A DNA stretch of 64,000 nt from Anastrepha obliqua (lineage: Eukaryota; Arthropoda; Insecta; Diptera; Tephritidae): positions 59,738,001-59,802,000 of the forward strand of contig NC_072893.1 of assembly GCF_027943255.1 (NCBI RefSeq). Direction: 5' to 3'. Both the position numbers and the translations under genes were made by a program. Positions 36,725 to 49,389 of the stretch are shown piece after piece (the stretch's first letter is position 1; every line of letters begins with the position of its first letter). The notes below the pieces were generated by a model, which saw only the letters and a program-made list of their open reading frames with translations, was not told the origin of the DNA and ran no database searches.

Positions 36725-37262
36725 TTCTATATTTTATCTGCTACATAGGCAGCATCATCACGGCAGATGGTGGAGCAGATGGAGATGTCAACTGCAAGCT
36801 AAATAAAGCAAGGGCGCCGTTCAGTCGAATGCATACAGTATGGACAAATCCCTAGGCGCACTAAACTACGAATATTCGGCTCATGCGTAAAGTCCGTATT
36901 GTTGTACGGAAGCGAAACATGGCTGGTCTCTAACACCTTCACACAGAGGCTACAATCTTTCGTCAACAAATGCCTCGACATAGTCTGCAGAATATTCTGG
37001 TTCAACACCATCAGTAACGACGCATCCTATGGTAAATCAAACGCAGAAAGTGGCGATGCATGAGAAAACCACCAGATAACATCACGAGAATGGCACTGAA
37101 CCGGAACCCGCAAGGGAGCAGAGGTCGCGGGTGGAGAAGGTCAATGTTGCGCGAACTAGCAGATGCTGACATATCATGAGACGGTGCAAAAACAACAGCA
37201 CAGAACCGTGTATGATGGAACAGTCTTGTCGAGGCCCTATGCTCCCAAAAGTGGGGGAACAA
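36725..37262 (+). pseudogene. RTE-like LINE ORF C-terminal relic
   Basis: The plus strand in several frames gives CYIGSIITADGGADGDVNCK (about 36742), a VLLYGSETW-like segment (near 36905), and GHILRRPPDN-like sequence near 37065. It ends MALNRNPQGSRGRGWRRS followed by LVEALCSQKWGNK (about 37220-37260). This order is the 3' end of RTE-type LINE ORFs. It differs in sequence from the relic at 32.4-32.9 kb, so two families are represented. There are numerous frameshifts. A poly-A-like AAGGAAAAAAAATAT follows at 37261. Confidence 0.72.
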
Positions 37263-37870
37263 GGAAAAAAAATATATTTATTTATTTTCTAATTTCAATT
37301 AATTTTTTATAAAAATTTAGTTCATACTACAATAAGAACCATATAAAGCAAATATTCGAACTTTGTATAAAATGTATATAAAATTTGCAGAATCATCAAT
37401 ATTTCAAACTTTTTACTAAGAATGTTTAGAAAAATTCCTGGTATGCAGTTGTACAGATAAGTGAATTCAGTAGTATAATAAAATGCAAGTTTCAAATGCG
37501 TCATTAATCGCGTTGATTTTTGACAACTTCTTCTGCTGACGGTGTTGGGTGTTTTTTTTTTCTATTAAAAAAAATTTGTAGTAGGCGTTAAATGGGTAGA
37601 ATGCACAAGACCGCGACCGAAAAAAGGTCCCACACAACTGTGCGATTTTTGGCCTACTTGATTGGAATGATTTATAAATCTTTTCTAAAATTATGGATAA
37701 AAAGTTTGCAATTTTAATGAAAAATTTGACGAATTTTCAGAAATTTTATTCAAAGTTACAAAAATTGCTATTTTTGTATCAAATTAACGAACATAAAGAA
37801 ATAAATAACTAAGCAGTAAAAACTATTTTGACCTTAACTGTATGTGCTTATATAGAATTGGGTCTATACC
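37263..37870. other. AT-rich stretch with dispersed repeat
   Basis: The segment 37430-37530 shares GTATAATAAAATGCAAGT and flanking words with 29960-30100. No coding potential is seen. Confidence 0.35.
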
Positions 37871-38058
37871 CGTTTTGGGTGTTTGACCGACCCACGCCAC
37901 AAATAGGAGGAGGAGCTATTTGTGGCGTGTGTCTTGATGTTGTTTCATAAATGGAGGGACTTCCAGTTTCAAGCCGAATCCGAACAGCATATTTTTTTAT
38001 GTGGAGCTTTTCCATGGCAGAAGTCCACTCGAAGGTTTGCCGTTGCCTGCCGTTGCCT
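37871..38058 (-). mobile_element. SINE fragment with an internal perfect hairpin
   Basis: This is a 5'-truncated minus-strand SINE copy lacking the tRNA-like head. It keeps CTTGATGTTGTTTCATAAATGGAGGGAC-type body sequence and the GGTTTGCCGTTGCCTGCC block. At 37893-37929 it differs from all other copies. CACGCCACAAATAG, a 9-nt loop GAGGAGGAG and CTATTTGTGGCGTG form a perfect 14-bp-arm hairpin, so a short segment of the SINE has been copied or inverted. Confidence 0.8.
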
Positions 38059-40890
38059 TATGGTATTAAAATGTATGTGCCTATCACAAAAAAAAAAAAG
38101 AATAGATATACACCTGGTAATTAAAACTATTTCAAGATTTTGAAAACAAAAAGTACTCTAACATCAAATTGGTAAGAAGATGTATCGAATTACTCACTTT
38201 GTCAGCTTTGCAGCTTCCTGTTGCGCAACCAGGGTTAAATTTTGAGCTACCATGACTTCTACTTGTATAAAAAAGGCGCTTTAGTCTTTCTTGGAGAGTG
38301 CCAGACTGGTACTTCAACCATTTTATAGCTTCTATTAGTTATATATTATTAATTTATTTATTTCCTTTTTTTACTTTTTAATTTCTTTAATTCGATTTGC
38401 AGAAGTAGATTCACATAGACTAGTTAATTCTCATTAATTAAATATTGATAACAGATTAACCTTCCCAACATTTATTTAAATTAAAATCGATTTCTCTGTA
38501 ATATGAATTATACTAATTGATGCTCCTAGCAATTGTTTAAGTTTTAGCGCCAACATTCCTTTGTTCCTCAAGTTACGTGAAATATCACATCAATTAAGCA
38601 GTCGATCGAATCGGCATGATCTATGTTCCCATTCCAAATGTTATTTACATATGTATAACACTAAGGAGAAGTAATTCCTCCAAGCAGCAAAGACTACAGA
38701 CAGTTTAATTCTAAACACAACTCTGCAAACCAATCCTGTATTCTTATACTAACAGTACTCGTATTTACTTCATTTATATAGAGCTCATCAACTTAGTAAA
38801 ACAGTTAAACATTAAACAGTATTTAAGGCCATAACACCTATGCAAAACAATACTTAGAATAAAAGCCTTAAGAGGTCTCGGTGGTGTAGAATTTTCAAAA
38901 AATCGATTTTCGTTTTTGATATTTCGAAAGCATAAGCTTTTAAGAATATGCTGTCAAATTTTTGGGAGGATATTCCTAGTATTTTCGATTCTACAGACGT
39001 TTTAGCAGATAGAATCAGATTCGTCACGCGGCGGCATCAATGGAAAAAATCGACTCTCAAAACTTTAAACTCAGTAATATCAAAACTACTTTTTTCGGCC
39101 TGATGTTAAAAAAAAAAAATAACAAAAAAAAAAAAAAAAAAAAAAACTTTTCAACCGAATCGTCTGAAACTTTAATATGTTGACTATAGCCCATACTGGA
39201 GTTATATTATTGTTTCAATTATTTCGTACTTTTTTTATTAAAATACTGAAAAAAAAACGCGGTTTTTAGAGTGTCGAATTCAAAACTGTGCCATTTTGTC
39301 GAATTTTCTTTTTTTAATTCTAGTATGGGACGAAACTACAGTCATACTAATCAATAATTTTTTTGGGTTTTGTGTTTCAAATAAATAGAAGAGCCAAAAT
39401 GAACAACCCCGTCCAGGTCCAATTTTTCGGGAGGGTTAACTTCAGTGCCATTTTTTAAATTATTAAAATTAAAATTAAAAAAAAAATTTCATTTTTGTAT
39501 GTAAATGAAGTTAAACGAAAAACCTAAAAAATGTAAATATTGTTTTTCATTTCTTTTATTGTAAAACAAATTCCTGAAAATATTTTCTAGACTATTTTTT
39601 CTTTGCTTGAGTGTAATTAATGCCTTAGTGATTTATAAAATTAATTTACCTAAAGTTCTGGTATTACTGAACTCTAGAGTGTTTCTTGAAGTTGAAGAAG
39701 TTTGACCCAATATAATCGAACTGATTCACAAACGTTAGTCCGGAGTCGAAAATAATATCCATCTCTTACATTTCTGTGCTAAGTGAAAAAATCCAATTAT
39801 CAAGCTATAATTAAAAATTATGTTATAATCAGACTTGATTGGTATTCAGGTATAAACAGTTTAATAAACATTATTACGCACATGAACTAAAATCGAGCTG
39901 AAGGTGACGACAAACTGAAGCATAAGAAAAATCTTTAAAATCTTCCGCAAGCATGAGGTAGTCTGGAAACTTAAAACCTAATTAGGTATTACTGATATTT
40001 TTCCTCTGCCAACTAACTGACAGAGTCTCGCGATTACCCCTTACCCTATATTCATAAAAAGAAACGTATGTGATATGGATAGGTAAATATTGCCCAATAT
40101 ACCCCTTGATAAAAATGTTCCCGGAATATATTCAGAAAATTCAAAGTCAAAGTTTATTCCTCCAAAGTGATATTATCGTCCTCAAATCACTTTCAACTGC
40201 AAAACACCTAAGTCAGCGTTTGATCCAGCTCTCGAAACATTTCTGGAACTCTATTTTCAGTTTAGCCATAAGCGTCGTCTTCAAATTTTCCATTATTCTT
40301 TCGGCTGTTAAAAGGCGACGCGTTCCCCGTAGTGAATATATGAATCGATCAAACAGAAAAAAAACGCAGAGAATCATGTCAGGTGAATGGTAATATCAGG
40401 TGAATGGAATGATGGCAGTTGGATGGTATTCGTTTCGTTCTTCGTCAAAAATTCATTGATAATGTTGGCACTGTGCGACAATCATAATATTGGCACTGTT
40501 TTTTTTTGGTGACTTTCTTCACATGAGCGTCTCATAACGGACAAATAATAGTCCTTATTATCTGTCGGATTTTTGGCAAAAATTCGTAGCGTGCACCATC
40601 TTTTATGTAGGTATGTAAACGCTGAATAACTTTGTCATTTACCAACCGATGGATTTCAACATACATGTTTTCGATACGTCAGTTCGGTACAATTTCAACC
40701 ACGGATCGCTTTACACCGAAACAACCGAAATCACCACTATTAAATCCGAAATGCTTGACAAGGTGATGACAAACGCAGAAAAAAGATCGTAGTTTGTGAA
40801 TGCCAATAAAGGTGGCCACTTGATTGATATAGCATTGAAGAAAGAGTTTTGATAAATTGTAAATAACCAAACCAAATAAAAATACCTCAC
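38059..40890. other. Unclassified AT-rich DNA, probable old repeats
   Basis: A homopolymer A tract lies at 39108-39146. The segment 38870-39720 has the look of a non-coding repeat (GGTCTCGGTGGTGTAGAA at its left, many A/T runs), but no inverted ends were found. A 107-codon open frame at 40070-40393 has no recognised domain. Near 40640 the string ACCAACCGATGGATTTCAACA resembles one at about 11810. Confidence 0.3.
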
Positions 40891-41340
40891 TTATACAAAT
40901 CATTTGCTTTTTTTTTCAAAGTTATTCAAGGTTTTCATACCCGCATAAAAGATGGCTCACCGTGTACAATACCATTGTAATCCATAAAAATCGTTTCTTT
41001 TTTGACTGAAAACGATATGGTTCTTTACCTTGCTTCGGAGCTCTCCACTCACTCACCTGATGTCTGGATTGCATGGGGTACTCATAACCCGAGCCAAGGT
41101 GGTCCCTTTTTTGCATGAAATTCAAGTACAACCTGGTCAAGGACAAGCCACGGCGACTTCAAAATTGTGAAAAAGTTTAAGAGATACCTGCTCAGAACTC
41201 TGACATGAACCGAATAGAAATTTGTGGTCTCAATTGAAGAACAAATTTTGCAAAGTGGACACTAATGGTTTGAGCAGAATTGAATACTGCGGCATTGTTA
41301 GAATGATAAAAAAAATGTGGCACCTAAAGTTTTATTTACT
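40891..41340 (+). pseudogene. Possible Tc1-like transposase C-terminal relic
   Basis: The plus strand near 41190-41260 reads PAQNSDMNRIEICGL with a stop following. This resembles the P-A-Q-S-P-D-L-N-P-I-E-N-L-W motif that carries the third acidic residue of Tc1 transposases. The rest is unreadable and no TIR pair was found. Tentative. Confidence 0.45.
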
Positions 41341-41544
41341 CTAGTTTACTGTACTCAGAGGAAACTTTATGAAATATTAAATAAGATTCTAAATAACTTT
41401 TCTACGCTGTTACCTTAGATAGATAGATAGCCTTTATGAGGTTTGCACTTCGACGCTATGGTCTTTTGTGCACTGTGCGCTGTTACTTTGCAAAGATCAT
41501 TAAAATTAGGATTAAATTTTTATTTTCAAAATTCGTATATTGTT

Positions 41545-41610
41545 TTTCCCACTATACCATATTTTTTGGTAATTACAATACCATTTTGGTAAATATTGAA
41601 TAGTGGGAAA
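41545..41610. repeat. Perfect 11-bp inverted repeat, 44-nt spacer
   Basis: TTTCCCACTAT at 41545-41555 is matched exactly in inverse at 41600-41610, and the intervening sequence repeats TACCAT/TGGTA words. It may be a short hairpin element or a very small MITE. No target duplication was established. Confidence 0.5.
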
Positions 41611-44600
41611 TTTATTAAATATGGTATTAGTTATATTTTACTTATTATTTTTTGGTATTTTAATTATAGTAAATTAAAAAACAAAAAGAAGAAAACAATG
41701 ACTTCTTAAGAAAATTAAATGTTTGCGCTTCTAAAACCACTTCTTTGGCACACTGTATTTACTAATACAAAAACAAACATGCATAGTGATATACGTAGAA
41801 GTTAATGTATGTGTATGTGTTGTGAATGTTTATGGCGGTGTAGTCTCAGTTGTGGCAACTTTTTTGTGGAACTTGAAAATAGCAAATGTGAGGTGGTTAT
41901 TACGCAGAAAGCAAATAAGACTCCAAACTCTGGCGGCACGTGTAGAAATTCTTTCAAATTCAGTTTCCTTTGTTGTTCTTCTCCCTCAACGTGTCATTTC
42001 CGCTTATCACGCCTTTCATTTGCATACATAGACAAGAATTTATGAAGGTACAGAGTCCTGCATGTGCACATTCCTAGTTGGCCACAGCTGCCAAGCAAAT
42101 ATTTCTGATGAAGGTAAGCTCCCCAACTTAAACGATTAATAAGATGCAAGAAATGCAAAAAATTGTGAGGCAACATACTTTTCTGTCCTTTTTAAATTCA
42201 AATATGCTTACATTAAAAGTCAACCCGAAGAATGTGCTTAAGAAAAGGAAACACTAAAAAAGCTGAGTGCTTGCCATGGGATACATGTAAGTCAATATCA
42301 CTCTAAGATAAGTACAAGTGATTTGCAAATAAAGTCTGGCGTACCTTGGGTTGTGGATGTGGCAAAAATTTGCATACATTTTTTAAATCCAGACTCTATG
42401 TATAGTGTACAAATATATATGTATATATGTATCTACGCAGGCACAACAAAAAGTATGCATGTATGAAGGCTACTCTTAAACAATTTATGCAATAACGATT
42501 TCCATAACAAAGACATTTCTAAAGAGTGGTTAAAATAGAAGTTCCTCTTTAAAAATAAAATAAATTGCGCTTTGTAGTCGCGTATCCTGTGAACCCAATC
42601 TTTTAAGACCTTGTTGTCAAATCAAGCGATATACGCGTTACAGTTGCTGGATGGTACGTATGACAACGGGTTCTAAGGTTAACTAGTTTGTGGGTTGTAA
42701 GTATAAGGGGGTCAAATCACAACTCCGAAGCGGTTGTCATAATTTACGACCTCAACGCGCTGTGGATTATTTCATGCGCTGAAATACGCATGGCATGTCA
42801 TTTTGCTGAAATTGAATCTTAAGTCTTCAATGAGGACCACAAATGTAGCTAAGTAAGGGGCAACAACATACCATAAAAAACAGAAAAATGGAAAAATTTA
42901 ACAAAAAAAAAAATGGGTCAATGATGGCCCATGTTTGGTTTCTCGGCAATCACGCTCGCGTTTTCATTTATATTCCGATATTCATAGTTAGAAAGAAATG
43001 ATTTTCATCAGAAAATATTCGTAATGATCTAAACCCCAAACTGGGAATCAGTAATGGAACCGATGGTGGTTTGACCACATAGACAAGGACAATTAAGTCT
43101 TATAAGCGAATAATTGGAGTTCTTTAAGCAAAATTCTTATTGCACGGATGGGTGAAATGTTCGATTGCAGATATTGAGTGGCAAATCAAACCAGTGTTTT
43201 GCTCAGCTAACTAAATAGTCTGATAAACCGTCCTGAGTATGCACACACAAACACACCGCATCGAAGGAATGATATAAGAACGAATAAACAACAAATTAGC
43301 TTTCACTTTTTTATACAGAGGTCAGCGTCCGGTGCTCTAAAGAACAACGATCAAATTATTGAGCTCCCCGAAACGCTAAAAGTATTGACGTTACCTATTG
43401 GTAGTGTGAAATAGCCCCATTATCTAATTTAATGATATCTATCTGAAGGTTTGCCGTGCTTTGGGTTCGACACCCGGTTGCTATGCAACTCTACATCAAG
43501 CCATTTGGAAGTTAGACCAGAACCTCCGTAATTCCTCCGGAGATCCCGTTCTCACGGACAGGTCGGAATGAACTTTGAAAGCTCCTGTTACTCAGGTTAC
43601 CAGATTTAAGTCGCCTACTAACAGTTGAGCTTCCATAGCTCACTTAGTAAAAAGCACACAACTCCTAACGAATCAACTGAACACACAAAATATTATATAT
43701 TAGACATCTACAAATTTCGACATACCGATTAATGGAGACCACACTACTCACATCATGCCGCCCATCAGTTCACCTAATCGCCATATTTCCAAGATTTTTA
43801 AATCATATATAGAATAGAGAATAGTACTAATGTCTTCTATGAGTTTCACCAGAGGTTTAAACTCCACTCATGGCCAGCATGCCGATTCTAGTAACATTTT
43901 GAGTGGACTTTTGTAGTTTGCGTGAGACTAAAATTCCAACGTTTAATTGTTTACGCACTTTATAAAGTACGACCAGAAAATAACAACATAATTCATGCTG
44001 CGTTAAAACCACAAGCCGGAAATTGGTTTAATTAATTCAAACTACCCCCATATCGCCATCGGTCTGTAGCATAGTATTTCTAAAAATGTTGGCACATTCA
44101 TACTCGTATTATTTTTTTACTTCTACTCACCCTAGTGGCAGTATTTGATAACTTTATTCTAACTAGCCAGAGATTCCACACGGATTATGCTAAGAAAGAA
44201 ATACCACATAGATCGGATGTCGCGCATTCCCAGAGGGAAAATATACCTATGTAAGAAACTACAGAAAATAAAATTAAGGTAGAGAGGTGCGGCCAACATC
44301 AGACCACTAACCGGTTTCCATAGATTTTTAAGGAATCAGCGGATGCCCTGATGTAACCAGAGTGTTGAAAGCTTTTTGGTTACGAAAAAAAAGCGATTGT
44401 TTTGGTGATATACAAAAAAAAAAAAAAAAAACCAAACAACCATAGCTCATGTTGATTCGTTTCCATCTAAACAACGACTGATTAGACGAGTATGTGAACA
44501 CGTGTGAAATGAGCGGGCAGAATACTTCTTCTAAATGCATGGCAAAGTGGCTTCCATAGTTACTCACAATTTTGCTTCGGATGCCATACCTTGTAATCTA

Positions 44601-46002
44601 ACATCCTTGAGAACAGCTCTGTATATACATAAATACTTATATTTACACTTTTTTTATCATTGATAGGTGAATGATTAAATCAGTTTTTAAATTCATCACA
44701 GCTGCCTATGCTGATTTAGTCTATTGGGAGTAAAGCAATTTTGTTCGCGGTTCATCGCCATCAGCGCCATCATCAAGTACTTAATCTGGCAAGCGTTATG
44801 CCTCACTGGGAAATCTTTTTGATAGTATACTTACTCTAAAGTAGGCATGACTTGTTGCCTGAGGGGAACAAGGAAGGAGAGGTTGGGTTGGCGTAGTCGA
44901 TCTGACAGGGTGGCTCAACTGAAATACAAATTACTGCGGCGAAGTCTAGTCAATTCAACAGCATTGACTTTCAACAGATATTAGCTTAAGGGGTAGTGCT
45001 TTCAACTCCCATTGACAAAATATTTTCCGATCAGAAGAAACAACGGTGCAACACCATTCTGTTTAGAGCGATTAAAGTTTCCTTCATAGATTTTCATGAT
45101 TCCACCTGCGAAATTATAGAAAGCCCTCTCACTTTTTGCGGAAAACATTTGTCGAGGATTTTACTATATTTTGGCCAGAGATAAATAGCTGCTCAGTACG
45201 CCACGCGGGATAGTGTGTTCCACTTCAGAGTTTCTGATGTGACGCGTACCGATAATGACGTGCGTCCAAATTATACTTTTTTAGCTTTCAACAACTTATA
45301 ATAGTGCACACCCCTCTCGTGGCATCAAACATAGATTATTCGACTTTCTAGGACACACTTAAGTCTTTCTATAATCATTTGTCTCTGGTATTTCCAAAAT
45401 AAGTTCATTTTCGTAAGTTAATTTTAAATTATGTTGAAGGTTTTGACTTTCGACAAATGCACCCCATACTAAGAAAATTATTTGTTTATAATTTAACCTA
45501 TGCGTATTACCGATGCAACAACACGCAATTTATACGGAAAATCTATGAGAGGAATTAATTACTACTGAATATATTCCAATTTAAGGGCATATGCAATTTT
45601 TTCTGTTTTATCGCTGTTTTGTATTATGATTTTTTATTGTTTTTCTGTTTAGGCGAAACTATTATATTTTCCTTAAATGACCTTTTATTGATACCGCATT
45701 TCGTAAAATAATAAATTTCCTCTTTTTTCTTTTATTTTATTTGCATTAATTTTTTACTGCTACTTTGCACACCGAGCAAACCTTTGTAACCCCCATTTAC
45801 TCCATCGCCTTGGTTCCTGGCGTATGCTGTCAGATTCACTCCGTAATACATACCTGGAAAGAAAAAGAAAAATAGTTCATTCTTACTTATGCGTACTATA
45901 TATCTAAATTCTAAGGAAATTTTTTTTTTTTTAATTTTTTTCAAATAATTTATATATACAGGTATTTTCAAAGGTCTATTTTTTACATTGCCTTATTAAA
46001 AA
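41611..46002. other. Gene-free stretch with one small mariner trace
   Basis: Near 42780-42710 the minus strand reads PLRSCDLTP, which resembles the third-Asp motif (P-P-R-S-x-D-L-T-P) of mariners, in an otherwise unreadable context. At 44285-44470 there is a weak relative of the repeat at 22550-22700, interrupted by an A-run of about 19. A GGGTTCGACACCC string at 43462 resembles a pol III B box but has no A box. No host gene is recognised. Confidence 0.35.
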
Positions 46003-46190
46003 AGGTGGCGCAAAATTATTCATCATCTTGAAAGATTTACAATATTTGTAAATAGCTTCGTTCGTCAGTCATATTTGATACTTGTGAACTAGACAGCTAT
46101 AATAAAGATTTCCATCACTCAAAATATTTTGTTTTATTTCATAAAAAAGTTATTCGAACACAAAATTGTATGATTAATTCTGCGCCACCT
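46003..46190. mobile_element. MITE, copy 2 (GGTGGCGCAAA-ended)
   Basis: This is the second copy of the MITE at 968-1192. The left end is GGTGGCGCAAAATTATTC, and the right end TTCTGCGCCACC is followed by TTGTAT. Shared internal words include AACTAGACAGCT, AAAGATTTCCATC and AAAAAAGTTATT. It is about 35 bp shorter than copy 1. Non-coding. Confidence 0.68.
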
Positions 46191-48719
46191 TGTATATTTT
46201 ACAGTTAACAAGCAATAGAAAAAATTTAGCGATATAACTCTTGGAGAATTGGAGAAATAAAAAAATTATCATTTAATAACTGTCTTAGCGCAATGTTTTT
46301 GCTATGAAACTTAGAGCAGTTATGCCCCTGGAAAAATATGAATACATAAAAAAATTATTAATAATAATAATAATTATTAATCATAATTTCCTGAAAAGAT
46401 AACGAAGGCTACAATGCAGTGTGGGTTAATAAGTCATTTTTGCTCAGGTTTAAGAGGATATTTGATATTTTTCTGGAAAGAAGGATAATATGTTTTGCCT
46501 ACCTCCATCCTGGGCTCTCCACCCAGTGTCGTATGAATTTCCAGTCATTGATAACTTCCTTTATACGGACTTTGGTTATTTACATTCAAGTTTATTTAGT
46601 TCATTTGAAATTTCGCCTTCATAATCTGGTACCCAGTCTAGCATGCGGTCTTGAGGACAGTGAAGCATTCCTGAACAAGTTTAGTTGATATGATGTGAGC
46701 CTGCAATGGACATAAGGCTATCCGACTGTTTGGAAAAATGCAAATACGCTTCGATATTCAACTTCAGCAAAGGTATTTGGGGAAGAGCTAATATGTGAAA
46801 CTATTTCGAAAATACTTATTACGGTATTTTCAACCAAAAACCCGCACTTTAAATCCTTAACTATTTGCATGTAAATTAAAGTAGTGCGTGAGTTCTTGCA
46901 AGCCGCTTGTGATAACGAAGGTTTGGACCATTGACTTGGAACCTCCTTCTAAGTCTATCTGTTGATCTAATTTTAATGGTCGCCGATTGTCAACGAGGCA
47001 TAAGCCAATTCTAGCGCCAAAATCACATCGTGACAGATGTGCAATTATTATTTTATTTTTTCCTAGTTTTCTCATTATTTCTGAAATTCGATTGCCTATT
47101 GTCACCTAAAAATATGACAAACGCATTCAGCCCATATGGCTGACGAATCACATGCTTTTGTGTCCCACGACTGCCGTTATGTTAACGGGTGTGGGGATTT
47201 GAGTTCAGTTCTCAATTTTCTGTGACATTAATTGTCAATTTAAGAACGTTCCCTTTGACAGCAAAGCAGTTAAAGAGAAGAAAAGTCTAAGTGATTGATG
47301 CCGAAAATGTCCCAACCGAAACAATAAAATAAAAGTATGTAAAAGCTTTCACCAGCAGCATCACGTTCCCTCGCCTATTTTGGACAGCAGCCAATCAAAA
47401 TGACAAAGTAAAATAAAATAGGATGCGAGTGTAAGTGAGGGGCGATCCCATTAAGTGATTGGGAAATATTTAGTTGGCAGCAATATTCAAAACACAGCAA
47501 ATTTTAAAAATTCAACTTTGACCACCAATACATTTGCCCCTCAACACGAGCACGAGTGTATGCTTGTGTTTGTTTATCTTTGTAGAGCCGAGCGCAATAA
47601 CAGGTGGCCACAGCAAGTGGTTTGTTCAAAGCTTCAACTGCTGGCATAAATAATGATTTGCTATTCTACTTCACTCCAACTTTTCACAACTTTTACTTTC
47701 TCATATTATATTTCATTCCAACTTTTTTTTCTTTTTGCTTTATGGCACAAATAATCGAGGTCAAAAGCTGCATTGACACGTAAGGGCGTAGGCAACTTTT
47801 CTCTACTCCCGAGACTGTCTGCTCCACTTTTTGTCTGCTGGCCATCAATAATGATGCTTTGCGTGACGCTTTCATTTTATATACCGAAAGAACAAAATGA
47901 AAATGAAAATGAAAACGAAAATGAAAACGAAAACGAATCGAATTTGCCATTGAAGCGAAAAATGATGTTGATGGAAGTGGGCAACCAAACGCTGGAATGG
48001 CGCGCATTTGTGTGCAGAACGTACTTATATATGTGTATGTGTTCATACGTGTTTGTGTGGGTGACCATTGTTTGCCGAGTCGGTTTTCCAGCATCGCCAG
48101 CGTCCACTGTGGCGAGTGCATTAGTTTGATTTGCCTGATAACATTGCTGCTGTTTGTGTTCACACAAACTGATGATCTTCTTCCATATCTCCACACCTAC
48201 ACTCGTATGCAGGAGTATCATGAATCGCATTTGTTGAGCGAATACGCCACCCATACATACTTTGCATTCGAAATCACAACTTATCGCTACTAAGATGCTC
48301 ACTTAGCCTCCGAGCCTGAGCCTTCCTGACACATCAAGCGGCACTGTCGGCTACCCAAAGTTGTGGCAAAGTAAGGCTGAACTTTTGGATGTCATTAGTT
48401 GGAAATTGCTTTATGGCATTTGACTTTTGCTGTTTCGCTCCGCTACTATAACGGATGTGGTGTTGGCCTCAGCTTCGGCCTTTGCAACGGCTGTGTGTCT
48501 CTGTATGTTGTTTTTGAGAATAGCTTTATGGCCATTGTTAGTTTTCTTTTCTATACAAATATTCGCAAAGTTGAAATTGCTGTTGTTTCTGATAACATTA
48601 CATTTGAGTTTGTACGTGGTGTGTGTGTGTGTGTGTAGCACAATCGCTCGTTTGTCGCTGATGCTTTTGGGCGCCGTAAATTTATTCGAACATGCTGGGG
48701 CACTGACATTTCTGAAGTA
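46191..48719. other. Gene-free stretch with a GAAAAY hexamer microsatellite
   Basis: The segment 47890-47938 is a (GAAAAY)n repeat of about eight units. It holds open long frames on both strands (up to 167 codons on the minus strand, 118-141 on others), which I regard as artefacts. From 47300 to 48700 the composition is more mixed and host-like. A GT repeat lies at 48619-48638. A minus-strand frame at 46857-47105 ends in an EGGSKSMVQTFVITSGLQEL stretch that I cannot place. Confidence 0.4.
47890..47938. repeat. GAAAAY hexanucleotide microsatellite
   Basis: Runs of GAAAAT and GAAAAC alternate over about 48 bp. The period of six keeps the same codons in phase, so frames on both strands stay open through it. 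Confidence 0.85.
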
Positions 48720-49389
48720 ACACATGGGCTGAAAAGTCCCGGGCCTAACACATAGGTGGCATTAGTTTTATTGCATTCACCTCTTTTTCGGTTAGTACTA
48801 ACCTTAAAAGGCAGCTGTTAGAATTTTATGATATTCTGCTCATTAATTCGTGAGTTATTGTGCCAAGAGTGGCGATACCTTTGATATTTTCAAAACAATG
48901 GATAAAAAGAATTTTGTGTTTTAATGTTACACTGTTTCTTGATATGAAAAAATACCGTTAAAATACACGTTCTGATCAAGAACGTGTTGGCTCTATATTG
49001 CATGGGCATTTGACTATGAGAAACTTTGTTCAAGGTGGGTGCCGCGTTTGCTCACTCTTAACCAAAAACAAGATCATGTTGATGATTTAAAACAATGGCA
49101 AAACTACATGAATTGAACTTCGAAGTGCTCCCACTTCCACTGTATTCACCAGATTTGGCTCCCAGTGACTTCTGACTGTGCGCAGCCCTAAAAATGCTCG
49201 CTGGTAAGAAATTTCGCTCTCTGAGGCAAGTGATAAAACGTCTATTTTGAGGCAAAAGAGAAATCGTTCTACAAAACTCGTATTGAAATGTTAGATTGAT
49301 TGATGGAAATTACGTTGATGTATAAAGCTAATTTCGGACAAAAAAAAAGTGTTTTCTTTGTCAGCCCCGGAACTTTTCAGCTCATGTGT
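48720..49389 (+). mobile_element. mariner deletion derivative with long TIRs
   Basis: The left end ACACATGGGCTGAAAAGTCC and the right end GGAACTTTTCAGCTCATGTGT are inverse matches apart from one or two bases. TA lies outside each (48718-48719 and 49390-49391). At 670 bp it is about half of a full mariner. The plus strand reads GGCRVCSLLTK-type sequence, then LNFEVLPLPLYSPDLAPSDF (third catalytic Asp) and ALKMLAGKKFRSLRQV before decaying. The first two catalytic regions are deleted. Non-autonomous. Confidence 0.85.

Noticed and set aside
40070..40393. 107-codon open frame
   Set aside because: No motif recognised and surrounded by unclassified repeats.
43455..43490. B-box-like GGGTTCGACACCC as a tRNA or SINE
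   Set aside because: No A box at the expected distance upstream and no SINE body downstream.
47693..48302. Open frames of 118-167 codons on both strands
   Set aside because: They overlap the GAAAAY microsatellite and are open in several frames on both strands; no domain, no splice or start context.
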